From positions 710,787-774,786 of the forward strand of contig JACAXG010000233.1 of assembly GCA_018881555.1 (NCBI GenBank): a stretch of 64,000 nt of DNA, given 5' to 3'. This document shows, one piece after another, positions 12,431 to 24,535 of this stretch. The translations under genes and the position numbers were made by a program. Under the pieces are notes generated by a model that made no database searches, was not told the DNA's origin, and worked only from the letters and a program-made list of their open reading frames with translations. Positions within the stretch are counted from its first letter, which is position 1, and every line of letters starts with the position of its first letter. The DNA comes from Amblyornis subalaris (Eukaryota > Chordata > Aves > Passeriformes > Ptilonorhynchidae).

Positions 12431-12580
12431 AAAATCAACACATGGGGTGCACCACTCATGGCTGGGCTCCAGCTGCACTTTGTACTGCTGACCGTAGCTC
12501 CCTGACCCCATGCGCGCAGCCAGGTTTCTGTCCACCTCCCCATCCATTTATCTAGCCTCAACTTCATCACTTTGTCACAA
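12431..12580 (-). repeat. CR1 ORF2 internal fragment, minus strand
   Basis: The order 'gcaccactcatggctgggct', 'ccagctgcactttgtactgc', 'gcgcagccaggtttctgtcc' and 'tcatcactttgtcac' follows the reverse complement of CR1 ORF2 several hundred bases upstream of the 3' end. It therefore comes from a part of the element not contiguous with the flanking pieces. It may be the far half of the older CR1, after a deletion. Confidence 0.65.
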
Positions 12581-12787
12581 CTTGGCTGAATTCTAAAATA
12601 CCATGATTATCTTGATTGTATCTTTGAGAGTCTTTATACTGTTTGTGTACTTGTTCACATTTACAAACTGCTTTGGTATCCGGGATAGTTTTGGCCTTGC
12701 ATTAATCCAGATTACACCAGCAGGGTTGGGAAAACTCATGGTTTTGGTTGTCACTGTGATCTGTGCTGGGCAGTGCTGAAACATCTC

Positions 12788-13288
12788 AAATCCTGTAACC
12801 GGTTCTGGGCCCCTCAGGACAAAAAGGACATTGAGGGGCTGAAGTGTGTCCAGGGAAGGGAACGGAGCTGGGGAAGGAGCTGGAGCACCAGAAGCGGCTG
12901 AGGGAGCTGGGGGGGTTCAGCCTGGAGAAAAGGAGGCTCGGGGGAACCTTCTGGCTCTGCACAACTCCCTGACGGGAGGGGGCAGCAGGAGGGGTCCGGC
13001 TTTGCTTTCAGGGAACAAGGGACAGGAGGAGAGGGAACAGCCTCAAGCTGTGCCAGAAAGGGTCAGGTTGGACATTAGGAGGAATTTCTTCCTTGAAAGG
13101 GTGGTATTGGAAGAGGCTGCCCAGGGAGGTGCTGGAGTCCCCATCCCTGGAGGTGTCCAAGGAAGAACTGGACATGGCACTCTGTGCTCTGGGCTGGGTG
13201 ACAAGGTGGGGATTGGGCACAAGTTCAGGCATCAGACTAAATGGTCTTGGAGGTTTTTTCCAACCTAGTTAACTCTGTGGTTCTGTCA
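12788..13288 (+). repeat. CR1 subfamily B, 5'-truncated, about 500 bp
   Basis: Plus-strand landmarks are 'tgggcccctcaggacaaaaa', 'gtccagggaagggaacggag', 'cagcctggagaaaaggaggc', 'gagtccccatccctggaggt' and 'ttttccaacctagttaa'. An open frame at 12846-13268 (140 codons) overlaps it, reading [19 protein letters not shown], but it is a shifted frame of CR1 rather than a host gene. Confidence 0.92.
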
Positions 13289-14641
13289 TCTGGATGAATT
13301 GAAATTCAGAAAGATATTTGTATGTGCCTAGAAAGCACATGTTTGTTGTGTTTCTTCTGAATATCCCATTGAAATACCATTTGTAATTTATCCCATGGCC
13401 TAGCGTTTGTTTCCCAAGCGAGATCCGAATTGACATCCCAAGCCATGAAGGTTGTACTTGTTTTTTGTACAGTATAGGATATGAAATTGTTAGTGTTTGC
13501 TTTATCATCATGAAGTCAGTTCCTGGAAGTGTTGTCTTTACTTTGGGCAAAACAGAGAATGACCTGGAACATCACAGAAATTTGTCTTTTTAAAAAGTAC
13601 ATTTTGGGGAGGGCAATGTTTTGGAATTTAGGAGGATTTTTGGATTGATAGAGGCAGAAAGAATTACACAGCAGAATAAGATTTATAAAACTGAGTGGGA
13701 GGTAAAGCACAGCCTCTTTCTCTGTGGGAAGGAGGTTAATTTCCAAATAAATTGAAGACAATGTAAATTTAATTACTGTGCAGCTTGAGGGACTGGGACT
13801 TAAAAGCTATCATGTTAGTTTTTAAGATGGAAAAATATTGCACAACTGCAAGAATGCTGAAATAAATCATTAAATCAAATCTGTATTAGTTGTCCCACCA
13901 ATCCTGAGATTTGAGGAAGTCTGAAGGCAATAAAATAATCTCTCTTCAGAATGACAAGTTCAGTAGTGGGTAAGGTAATTTTGGATGACAGTATATGTGG
14001 GAAATAATGACCTTTTTCCTACTGAAAAGTAATGAACAATAGCTTTAAAGCTTTACCTAAAAAAAAATCTGCTTTCTCTTACATAAGGGCTATTCATGCC
14101 CCTGTAACATTTCTAGATCTCACCGGTATGGTCTGTAAGACCTTTTTCACTGAAGAATAAAATTAAAAACATTGACAGGCAGACTAGAGTGGAGAAAGAT
14201 GATTGCATTTCAGCTCTGTCAAGGTTGGATTGTGAAACTTGGGTAAGATGTGACTTTTGCTAAATATGGAAAGTATTTTTATAAAAGATGGAGGGATGGT
14301 CCAAGCTGGGGCTCCTTCAGGATGCTGACAAGCCTTTTCCTGCTGTGAGCCACGGTGATTTTGATCACACATGTTTGTTTGGGAGAGCAGTGCTGGTGAT
14401 GGAGACAAAAGCTGGGCAAATTCAGTGCTCCAAACATTTTTGCTTCCTTAAAGGCTTCCAGATGATCCGTTCCAAAACTGTCATCTTCCTGCAATGATGA
14501 GTAGTTCAGAGCATTTCAAACTGCCTGTAGTGTATTTCTAAAATAGTTCTGTACATGCTGGAGACCATAGTATGTTCTTGATGTGTATATGCAGTTTCCT
14601 GGAGTTGTGTTTTTAACCTTTGCAGGTCCTTGCTCTACACT

Positions 14642-14776
14642 TCATGGAATCATTTTGGCTGGCAAAGCCCTCTAAAACCATCAAGTCCAACCATTCCCCC
14701 AGCACTGCCAAGGCCACCACTAACTCGAGTGCCCAAGTGCCACATCCACAGATCTTTTAAATGCTTTCGGCGATGC
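14642..14776 (-). repeat. CR1 subfamily B 3' tip, minus strand
   Basis: It begins tcatggaatcattttggctg, then 'catcaagtccaaccattccc', 'aaggccaccactaactcgag' and 'cttttaaatgctttc'. About 135 bp remains, 5'-truncated. Confidence 0.88.
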
Positions 14777-15811
14777 TTCACAGGTTGTTTTTCCCCTTTT
14801 ATGGTTTCTTTTAATGAGCTGTAGAACAAAGGGGAGAAAATCACTAAACACTGTGAATTTAGGATGTGATGTTAGGAAGGTCAACTTTACTGTTTGTGAT
14901 ACGTATACATGCAAAATGAAGCAGGTGAAAGGCCCTGGCATTATCTCTCAGACATGGGAAGGGACATGGGTACTCTTGAGAGGCTGAAGCTACCAAGAAA
15001 AAAGAAATAAGAAAAATAAGGAGAAATGTTAAATAACAGGAGTTAAGAAAATGCTGTGGGCTGATTTTCCAGGAAGTTGGCACAGCATTTATACTGAACT
15101 GGGCAAGGGCAGGCTGGGGCTTCCTAAAGCCAAGTTAACCTCCGTGTAGGTCATTAACTGTAGCTTTTTCCGTAGTGAATTGCACTCTTACAAAATGCTT
15201 CATTATCCCTTGTTTTGTTCAGAATTCACTGCTGTTTGGTTCTGACTAGATATTAACATCCCTTACAAAAAATTTAATTTTCTTGATAAATGTTTTCTTT
15301 CAATAATGCAGTATTTTTCAGGATGAAAAGGCCTATTTTTTATTTTCTATCTATTTTGACCTCAATTTTCCTTTGCAAAGTGGTTTATTTATGACAGGCT
15401 ACCTTTTGCATGTTTACTTCTAAGTACAGAAATTCACAGAAACGCAACAAAGGGGATGATGTTGACATTACAGTGAAGGATGTAAACACTTTTTACTTGA
15501 GATACTTGTTTTTCAAGTATTCTGTTGTTACAGGATAGGTTTAGTAACAGATATTAAACTTAATCTCGGTCTTGGTATTGAGAAACACTTGATATGTTAC
15601 ATTATATGACATTATCCTGTGTTTTTCTTGCTTTTTCCCTTTTTCCAAGTACTGGTACTTTCATGTGCTTCTGAAAATTTTTAAGCATTTCATCTCTTTC
15701 AAAGTGTGTGTGTCTGCACATCAGTGCTATTTGCAGAGAGAAGTAATATTTCCAACAAATACCTGTCTGGGAGGAAGGTGTGGGTGTTTATATGTAGGTG
15801 CACACATTCAG

Positions 15812-16588
15812 TCGTAGAATCACAGAATGGTTTGGGTTGGAAGGGACCTTAAAGCCCATCTCATTCCACTCCATGCCGTGGGCAGGGACACCTTCCACTA
15901 TCCCAACTTGCTCCAAGCCACATCCAACCTGGCCTTGGACACTTCCAGGGATCCAGGGGCAACCACAGCTTCTCTGGACAACCTGTGCCAGGGCCTTGCC
16001 ACCCTCACAGCCAGGAATTCCTTCCCAATATCCCATCTAACCCTGCCCTCTGGCACTGGGAAGCCATTCCCCCTTGTTCTGTCCCTCCATCCCTTGTCCC
16101 AAGTCCCTCTCCAGCTCTCCTGGAGCCCCTTTAGGCACTGGCAGGGGCTCTGAGGTCTCCCTGGAGCCTTCTCTTCTGCAGGTGAACAGCCCCAGCTCTC
16201 CCAGCCTGGCTCCAGAGCAGAGGGGCTCCAGCCCTGGCAGCATCTCCGTGGCCTCCTCTGGACTGGCTCCAGCAGCTCCACGTCCTTCTGCTGTTGTTCC
16301 CCAGGGCTGGAGCAGCTCTGCAGGTGGGGTCTCACCTGAGCAGGGCAGAGGGGCAGAGTCTCCCCTCCCCTGCTGCCCACGCTGGGGGATCAGCCCAGGG
16401 CACGGGGGCTTCAGGGCCGGGGCAGGTCCAGCTCTCACCCAGCAGCACCCCCAGGTCCTTCTCCCCGGGCTGCTCCGTCTGCTCATCCCCAGCCTGGATT
16501 GATGCTGGGGGTGACCTTGACTCAGGTGCAGCTCCAGCACTTGGCCTTGTTAAACCTCATGAGTGTCCCTTGGGCCACTGCTCGTGAG
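15812..16588 (-). repeat. Longest CR1 copy (subfamily A) with ORF2 C-terminal region
   Basis: About 780 bp on the minus strand, from the tail (tcgtagaatcacagaatgg) into the ORF2 coding region. The minus-strand frame at 16380-15898 is uninterrupted for 160 codons. It shows CR1 ORF2 C-terminal motifs in the right order: DVELLEPVQRR, then WDKGWRDRTRGNGF, then WHRLSREAV and SLEVSKARLD. The further 5' part up to 16588 (SLGMSRRSSP-like and LGV blocks) is in another frame, so at least one shift separates them. This is the C-terminal tail after the reverse transcriptase domain; the RT catalytic core is absent. Confidence 0.95.
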
Positions 16589-18068
16589 GTCTGTGATAGC
16601 AGATGTTGTAGTGTGAATTTTGGGTTCATTATGAATTACCATATATAAAATCCTCTTCTCTGTTCCTTCCAAGGTATTTTGTGTCTGACATGATTTATTC
16701 AGAACAGGATGCAGAAGCAAAATTTGAAAATTGGAATTCTGTATGCGCTGGTTTGAATACACAGGCCTTGGAAATTGCAGTTTGTGTATCAGGAATGAAC
16801 ATCCGGTGTGAAATTCTTGGTGAGGGTGTAGGGGGTAGTGATCAAAAGCCTGCTCCAACCTTGGCTTTATAGTAGTGCAGCTCAAACTATGTATTTTTTT
16901 TCATGTCTGGAAATTCAGTAAAATGAGATATTTGAGCCAAAATCACTAACACAATATGGATGGAGATAGCCCACTGAAGGAGGTGGTAATAGACTTTTTA
17001 TATTATGTTTTATGCACTTACTGCATTAAAAAATTGCCTTGATCAATACTGAAATTTGACTCAAAGTTCAGGAAATAATAGATTAAGGTTGCCTGAGAAG
17101 TTTTAATTCATCATCTTTGTTTCAAAAGCAAAATGCAATCTTTAATTAAGTGATTGTTCATTGTGCTTTGTTCTGAATGTAGTGTTATTCACTGGTTTGG
17201 TTTTTGTTACGTTGTCTTTATTCTTTGTGTGGCCTCAGGCACACTGAAAACATGCCATCTAACTTTATCTGGAAGACAAAAAATGCTCATTTCCTTAATA
17301 ACTGTTCTTTTTAGAGCCCGTGGTACTCATTAAAGTTCTCAGTGGTTCACAAGTGCTCACAGTGAAAATACAAATTAATTATTGATTTGGGTTTGCAAAA
17401 TAGAGATTGCTACCCACTGTGAACAGTTACGGAAGTTATCCACAGATATAAATGTATATAAATGTGTTTCAATTTTTTTCCCTTATGGGGTACTGGAAGT
17501 TTAGAAATGGCCTCACTGTTACGCAAGAGAGAGTCCTTGCATCCAAGATTATGTTTGGGAGAACATCTTAGCATTGAGACCTATCTCAGGTTTGAATTTT
17601 GGTAATTTCTGTAGTGTCCTTAGCAATGGCTTCATTGTAAAGTACTGATTGGTTCAACTGATTTTCTTTATTTCTTAAAAAAAGTGTTTTCAGCTTGTTA
17701 AAATTTTAGAGGTTTTATGTCAATAAGGTAATCAAACAAGCTGTAGTGATGAGGGAGAGACAGGTAGGGGCTTTCCATGCCCGCTAGCAGGACAGTGCTA
17801 GGATCACTGTGTAGGGACGATGATGTGATCAGGAAGGACGCCTGGCCAAAGAGAAGGTCAGTCCATGAGGAAAACACTAAACACCTTCCTGTGGAGAAAC
17901 ATGGGCAAAGAGACCTTTAGGACAGGGATTGGAAGAAAGGAGGGGGAACAGAAATGAAGGCATAAGACAAAAATAATATTCTCCGTCTACAGCACAATGA
18001 TGTGTCCTCCTGTTTTTTCTTCTACTGCTTCAGTATTGAAACTCAAGTTTTATGAAGTTAGCTCAAAG

Positions 18069-18439
18069 CCTGGAGAAGAGAGGGCTCCGGGGAGACCTCA
18101 GAGCCCCAGCCAGTGCCTAAAGGGGCTCCAGGAGAGCTGGAGAGGGACTTTGGACAAGGAATGGAGGAACAGGACAAGGGGGAATGGCTTCCCAGTGCCA
18201 AAGGGCAGGGTTAGATAGGATATTGGGAAGGAATTCCTGGCTGTGAGGGTGGTGAGGCCCTGGCACAGGTTGTACAGAGAAGCTGTGGCTGCCCCTGGAT
18301 CCCTGGAAGTGTCCATGGCCAGGTTGGATGTGGCTTGGAACAAGCTGGGCTAGTGGGAGGTGTCCCTGCCCATGGCAGGGGATGGGAGTGGATGGGCTTT
18401 AAGGTCCCTTCGAAACAAAACATTCTGTAATTCTGTGAT
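18069..18439 (+). repeat. CR1 subfamily A, 5'-truncated
   Basis: Plus-strand order: 'ggctccggggagacctcaga', 'gacaagggggaatggcttcc', 'gttagataggatattgggaa', 'cccctggatccctggaagtg', 'ctgcccatggcagggg', tail cattctgtaattctgtg. There is little divergence from the other A copies. Confidence 0.93.
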
Positions 18440-20245
18440 ATTATTTCCAAGCTTCAGAGGAGAATGCAATGAACAATTAATTCATTGTAACCATGCCAGG
18501 GCACTGAAAAGCCAAACCCTCACTGAGCCCACGGGGCTGTGTAAGGATGGGATGATGTCAGAGGGGAGCTTCCTGAGGACTCTGGGTACAGAACCAGGGT
18601 TGCAGATTCATATTCTGCTTAAATCTCAGCCCAAACAAGGCTGTTAGCAGTGCACATACCCTGTGGCCTTCTGCTTACAGAACCAGTCTGTTAACTCGTA
18701 AAGTGGATCCAGATTCTCTTCTGTCGGAATGAGTTCAGAAGGGCACAGCAATTTTCTTTGTAAGTGTAGCAAGCACGCAGATCCGTGTAAATACATATGT
18801 ACATGCACACCCAGTGTGTTTGAGCAAAGCTGTGCCAAATCCAAGCTGCTCAAAAGACAGGGAGTTGGACCTTAGGTTGCATGGCAATGGTGTCTTTTCA
18901 ATTTTCATATTATTTCTTTGTTAGGAGTCTGTCATTGGGTTTTTGGGTGGGACTTTTGCTCAGGATGCTTTCTCCAGCAATTTCCTCTGATTCTCACCCA
19001 CAAAGTTTTGTCCTCATTCAAGGCGAATGTCATCTCTCAGCAGCTCTGAGACACTTACCCTCTTGAATTAAGAACAAGTAGATGAAATTGAAATGTTGTG
19101 GACTCTGCCCATTTAGTATTCTTATAAAATATTAATGGGATAAACAGAGGAATCATTGAAAGGAATGACATTCATACCTTGAGACACTTAAAAAAGGTTT
19201 GGGGATATTAAGCCTTGTATTTAGTCTGAGCTTTGCAAACGGGTATTCTATTTGTGCTGGACTGCACACATTTTCCTACCTTAGCTTTCAACCTTCCAGA
19301 ATTTAGTTTACCGTGTGCTACTCTCTTAATTTCAGAAAAATACAGGAGAGAGACTGCGCTCGGTAAAGCACTGGCCTGTCAAAGTTAGCATGTTCTGTAG
19401 GATTTGTGTGCAGCAATTCAGTCCATGGTAGATCACGATCTGCGTATTGAGTTTCTGCTTCAGTACAACCTGGACTTAGGTCCTAGTCTGACTCTGCCTT
19501 CTAAATGGAATTACAAAGATGTTATTTGGCATGCCAGGCAAAAGGAGAATAAAATGATCTGTACCAAGATACAGGGAAAGGAATTTACTGCTTTCTGTTC
19601 CTTTTACTTCTCTAGTGATAGGAGCATCAATTTCCCAACATTGGCTGGAAAGTGGCCGTGAGATGCCGAACAATTTATGCCTTCAGTTGAAAAATACATT
19701 TCCTGGTCTCTGGAAATTAAACTCTTGGCTTATTTTGTAAATATTTACTTTTGTCTTGCCACATCAAATTCCTTTCTTCCATGTTGTTTCTAGTGTCATT
19801 GTATTTTCAGCTCCATTTTAGCAGGAAATCCTGTTCATTAATGCAAAGCCTCTCTTAATTGTTCTAAGTTGTTTCTGATTTTGCTTATATACCTACAAGT
19901 CTATGGTGACTTCATGTTTTTCTCCTTAGTATAATAATATTCTAAATAATAATATTATCCTCTATGAGACAGAATTTGGTATGGCTTTATAGCACAAGAC
20001 TCACAGATCTCTGTTCATATGTAAGCAGTGGCAGATAAAATGGTACTCTTTTGTCGTGAAGATAACTTGAAGTATGTAATTTATTAGGATCAAATTTAGG
20101 ATTGTAGAATTAAAAGAGTGGTCTTCAGTGCTTGCTGTTTAACAGGGAGATGGGATAGAAATCATTTGCTTACCCAGGCTGCATTAAAACCACTTGTGAT
20201 GCGAGAGAGCAGCTTGAGAGAATGACTTTATACATGGGCAGATAG

Positions 20246-20510
20246 TGACAGGACAGAGTTAAACTGACAGAGGCAGGGTTCAGATTGGATGTTAGGAAGA
20301 AATTCTTTACATTAGAAGGGGTGGTGAGGCCCTGGCACAGATTGCCCAGAGAAGCTGTGGCTGGCCCATCCCCTGGAAGTGTCCAAGGCCGGGTTGGATG
20401 GGGCTTGGAGCAAGCTGGGCTAGTGGAAGGTGTCCCTGCACATGGCGGGGCTGGGACTGGATGATCTTTGATGTCCCTTCCAACCCCCTCTGGGAGTCTG
20501 TGATTCTATA
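20246..20510 (+). repeat. CR1 subfamily A variant, 5'-truncated
   Basis: Plus-strand order: 'ggttcagattggatgttagg', 'ggtgaggccctggcacagat', 'gcagattgcccagagaagct'-like block, 'ggcttggagcaagctgggct', tail ggagtctgtgattctata. The sequence before the tail is 'ttccaaccccctctggg', closer to chicken-type CR1 than the other A copies. Confidence 0.9.
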
Positions 20511-22640
20511 GTTTGGGATTCGCCTTGAAATAGCTGGCAGCTGAGGCACGTAGCCCATTTCCAAGGGGACACAAATGTATATTTTTGAGAAGGCACAAGA
20601 TAAGCAGAAAAAAGTCTGATCACTGTCCAGCAAAGTCAGAACATGGCAATATCCTCCTCATGTGGACCTTTTACTGGCTGGGAGTTCTTTTCATTCCCTG
20701 GTCCCCTGAGCACTCTTTGTCCCTAAGTGTGGCCCACACAAACCATGTTATTTACATACATGTTTGTGTAGTCTGTGTACTGTGAGTCTCTTGGTTTCAT
20801 CTCCACAAGCCAGATGGACCTAACAGTAAATATAGCAAATCTTTAGTCAGCAGAATTTAGTCATGTTTCACTTTACAAGATTCGAAAGAAAGATATGAAG
20901 TGTGTTCTTACTTTCTGTTTGTGAATTTAATATTTTAATTGGTTAGGTTCTGTTTCCTGGGATCCTAAATGTCTCCCAGGTGTTAGAGTTGGGCTCAAAT
21001 AAATAAGGGCAGTGCCCCACTATGGAGTGAATTGCCCTGCAAAGCCCTTGGAGTTCTCCATGGCTATTGTCTCTCTTTATTTCTATTTATGTGCCATTGT
21101 AGCTTGGATAATTCAAAAGCAGAATGCCTCAAGGGCTCTTTAGTAGACATGAGCACTGTGGACTTAGGGGTTCTTTTCTGCATTTATTTGTGCTAAATGG
21201 ATTTCTCCCAGTGCTGGTTTCCTTAAGTGCTCACAGAGCACTTCTCCATCGCCCACAGACAGGCACTTGCTTACAACCTGTCCCCCATACAGGACTATGG
21301 CACAATGCATTTATTGTATTTCAAGTGGAACAGCCACAGTGCATTTGTGTTGTTGTGATGTCTTGTATGACCCTTCACGGACCTGTATTCAACCAGATGG
21401 GCATTTCAGATTCTCTGCTTGGAGAGGAATGTGCGGGCACATATCCATGTGTAGAGTTCCTGTGCCACAGCACATACTTTTTTTGCTGTAATCCTTTAAA
21501 AAATAGGTCAAACCCAAGAAGTGTTCCTTACATATACAGGAATCAAGGTATGGCTTTAATCTTTAGATGTCATGTTTCAAAAGTAAAATATTTTAGAAGT
21601 TTTTTCTAATGTGATTGTGGCTTTGTAAAATCCTGTTGTTTAAGGAGTATTTTTTATGTAACAAGGTTTTGCTGTTTAGGGCTTATATTTAATTCTTTAA
21701 AATAAAGAACAATAGTACATTTGGCATGTATATGGGAAGAGAGAGAAGAAGCAGCACGGAGTATTGCGGAATTGTTTGAGAACATTCATCCTCAAATTTT
21801 TTGATCCATGGAACTGGTTTTTTCCATCATCAGATAGTGTTTTGTGTTTGTGTGCTGTTCAGTTTGTTTGCAGCACTTCTGAACTAGGACAGCGAGGAGA
21901 AAAGATTCAGAACATCTGAATTTCCAAGCTTCAAATAAATTCTGTGGAGAGGCGCTTTAGTCCTCAAGTAGTTCTCTACTCAGCACATATACAATATTTC
22001 TAGTATTAAAATAAATTAAAATTCACCTTTAGAAGCTCTGTAGTGATTTGGATTGGGAGAAATGCAATCCTTATCCCTTTTTGCTGTCATATGACTTGAT
22101 CTGACTTTCCTCTGCCAATGTCATCAGTTCCTCTCCTCTTCTCTGCCTGTGCCCCCTATTTTCAGGCTTACATCTCTTTCTTTATATCGTAGTATCAGTC
22201 TAAGCTCATCTCATACCCATGGTATTGAGATTCTCTTCTTTCCTCTCAGGTTTTTCATCCCTCTCTGCCATTTCTGTGGCAGTGCAAATAGGAATTTATT
22301 GCACCTCGAGCCTGGTTTCAACCTCCTTTGTAAGAGAGATCTGTGCCGATGTAATGGTAGCTAAGTTTCTGTTTCAATAACTCTATTTTTTTTTATTGTT
22401 ATTCTGATATCTTTTGGGATCCTCTGTAAGCAAGCTTCCTTTCTCCATGGGCATATATTTGTTTTTTGGTCAAATCACTCTTTCATCTTTTCTCAAATCC
22501 ATTGAATAAATGAGTTTTTCAAGCATTTCATGGAGAAGTATGTTTTCTGGTTTAGAACCTGTGCATTTTCAAACAATTTTTCCAAAATCTTTCCCGCAGG
22601 ACGCCAGGGACAGTTGCTGCACAGCACAAATTTACTGGAT

Positions 22641-23003
22641 ATAGAATCATAGAATTGTTTTGGTTGGAAAAGGTTTCTGAGTCCAACCATTCCCCCAGCA
22701 CTGCCAAGGCCACCATTGACCCATGTCCCCAGGTGCCATGTCCACACAGCTTTTAAACCCCTCCAGGGATGGGCACTCCACCACTGCCCTGGGCTGCTGT
22801 GCCAGGGCTGCACAGCCTTTTCCATGAAGAAATTTTTTGCCCGTATCTGACATAAACCTCCCCTGGCACAATCTGAGCCATTTCTTCTTGTCCTGTCACC
22901 TGTTATCTGAGAGCAGGGACTGACCAGCCCCTGGTTCCAGCCCCTTCCCCAGCTCTGTTCCCTTCTCTGGCCCCTCAATGCCTTTCTTGTCGTGAGGGGC
23001 CAT
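22641..23003 (-). repeat. CR1 subfamily B with readable ORF2 C-terminus, minus strand
   Basis: The minus strand carries the tail atagaatcatagaattgttt and all B landmarks up to 'cctttcttgtcgtgaggggc'. The 175-codon minus-strand frame at 23020-22493 includes a CR1-like C-terminus with DRTRRNGSDCARGGL, FFMEKAVQPWHSSPGQW and WHLGTWVNGGLGSAGG, then runs on into flanking unique DNA. Confidence 0.93.
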
Positions 23004-24310
23004 ATTTTTGTTAAAACCAAAGACGGGTACTCTCCCAGCAGCTTTGTGTTGTATTAGAGGCAGCTGTTTGCTGTCTGGTGGTCCTTAGTTGCTGCTCCCA
23101 TGGCAAAATCCTTCATAATTAGAGAGCAACTTGGATTGTTTGTAGCTGCATTAAATCTCAGCAAGTTTATTTTCTGTCCAACTTCTTGAAAGGTAAAGAA
23201 AAACTTAATCAAAAAATTCAGGCCATCAGCATTTCTTCACCATTGATGTGTATTGGTATGTGTCACCTTATATATTGTCTCTGTATATTTTGGTAGCTTG
23301 ATCAAGTGTTTAATAGCTTTTGGTATTTAGACTGGCCAAGAATATATTCCTTTCTGGCCCTGTTAAGAAAATTTTTTTCAATATTCAAATTCGAAGATTT
23401 TTCAGGCTGTTGGGATGTCTCACTTTCAGTTCATATAATGCATCCCATGTTACTTTTTATTACTCAACTGTCATAATTTAAAAAAAAAATCCCATGTGCA
23501 GCAAAGCCATATAAATGATGTGTAAAAGCCTGTTACAACAGGGGTGCTATTGTGCTTTATTTTACTTCTAGTCTCATTGAAAAAAAAATTGACAAGGTGT
23601 ATTTTTCAGTGCTGGTGGTATCCTCCTTGGAATGAGTCTCATGATCACTGTTCTAGTGTTATGCTCAGTATAAACTGGTGTGTCTTTATCTTGGGGCATC
23701 CTATTTACTTTCTTAAAATAAACCACACTGGTACCTTTCCTTCTGATTGCCCAAAGCTTTCAGGAAGGTTTTTTGGCAAATTTTAACTTTGGCTTTCTTT
23801 TCAACTTCTAATTTTAATTCAGGTATCTTTTTTTCCAATTTTTTGTTGTAAAAGCTCTATTTTATACATTTGGTTTTTTGATATGAAAAGTGTACTTTAT
23901 GAGCTGTTTCAAACTGATGTAAGTCAGACTTTCTGAGGAACTTGTTAAATGAGTCTCCTTATTGGCTTTTTGGGGGGGGAATCTACAGGCTTTTTGGAGT
24001 TGACTTTTTGAAAGTGCTAAGTTAATATATTACTGGTTTGAATTTTATTGTGTGTGCAAATAGCACTTAATCAAATCACTGGTATTTAAGCAACCATTAC
24101 TCTTTAGTCCTGTAATAATTTTTTATTTTATAGAAGTTCTGCCTTGTGTTAAACTAAAAACTGCTGTATAGAGGGAGGTAAGAAACCAGTGTTGTTTTTA
24201 ATTCCTTAAAAACAAACAACCACATGACCTTGAGATTTTTGTTCAGCCTTGAGTCTTCCTTGTTGGCTGAGCTCATCCCTGGTGTGATTTGATGGTCTGT
24301 AATAGATCAC

Positions 24311-24535
24311 AATATCCCAGAATGGTATGGGTTGCACAGACCCCAAAGATCACCCTGTTCGTGGTCAGGGGCGCCTTCCACTAGACCACGTTGGTCCAAA
24401 CCCCATCCAGCCAGGCCTTGGACACTGCCAGGGACCTTGAGACTTCCAGCTGCACACAGCTTCTTTGGGCAACCCGTGTCAGGGACTCACCACCCTCACA
24501 GCCAGGAATTTCTCCTCATACTGCCAGCTGATGAT
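24311..24535 (-). repeat. CR1 subfamily A, diverged, minus strand
   Basis: Order: 'cccagaatggtatgggttgc', 'gcgccttccactagaccacg', 'ggccttggacactgccag', 'gcttctttgggcaacccgtg', 'caccctcacagccaggaatt'. It contains a short insertion near 24430 and loses similarity at 'cctcatactgcc'. Confidence 0.86.

Noticed and set aside
11906..12505. 199-codon plus-strand open frame, the longest in the window
   Set aside because: It is the antisense of the CR1 composite locus at 11767-12580.
19340..19390. Possible tRNA-derived SINE start (ggtaaagcactggcctgtca)
   Set aside because: Only about 20 bp recalls a MIR-type SINE head, with no following core or tail.
21124..21609. 161-codon plus-strand open frame outside CR1
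   Set aside because: No family resemblance, no exon-type splice signals at its edges, and a few frames this long are expected by chance in six frames over 64 kb.
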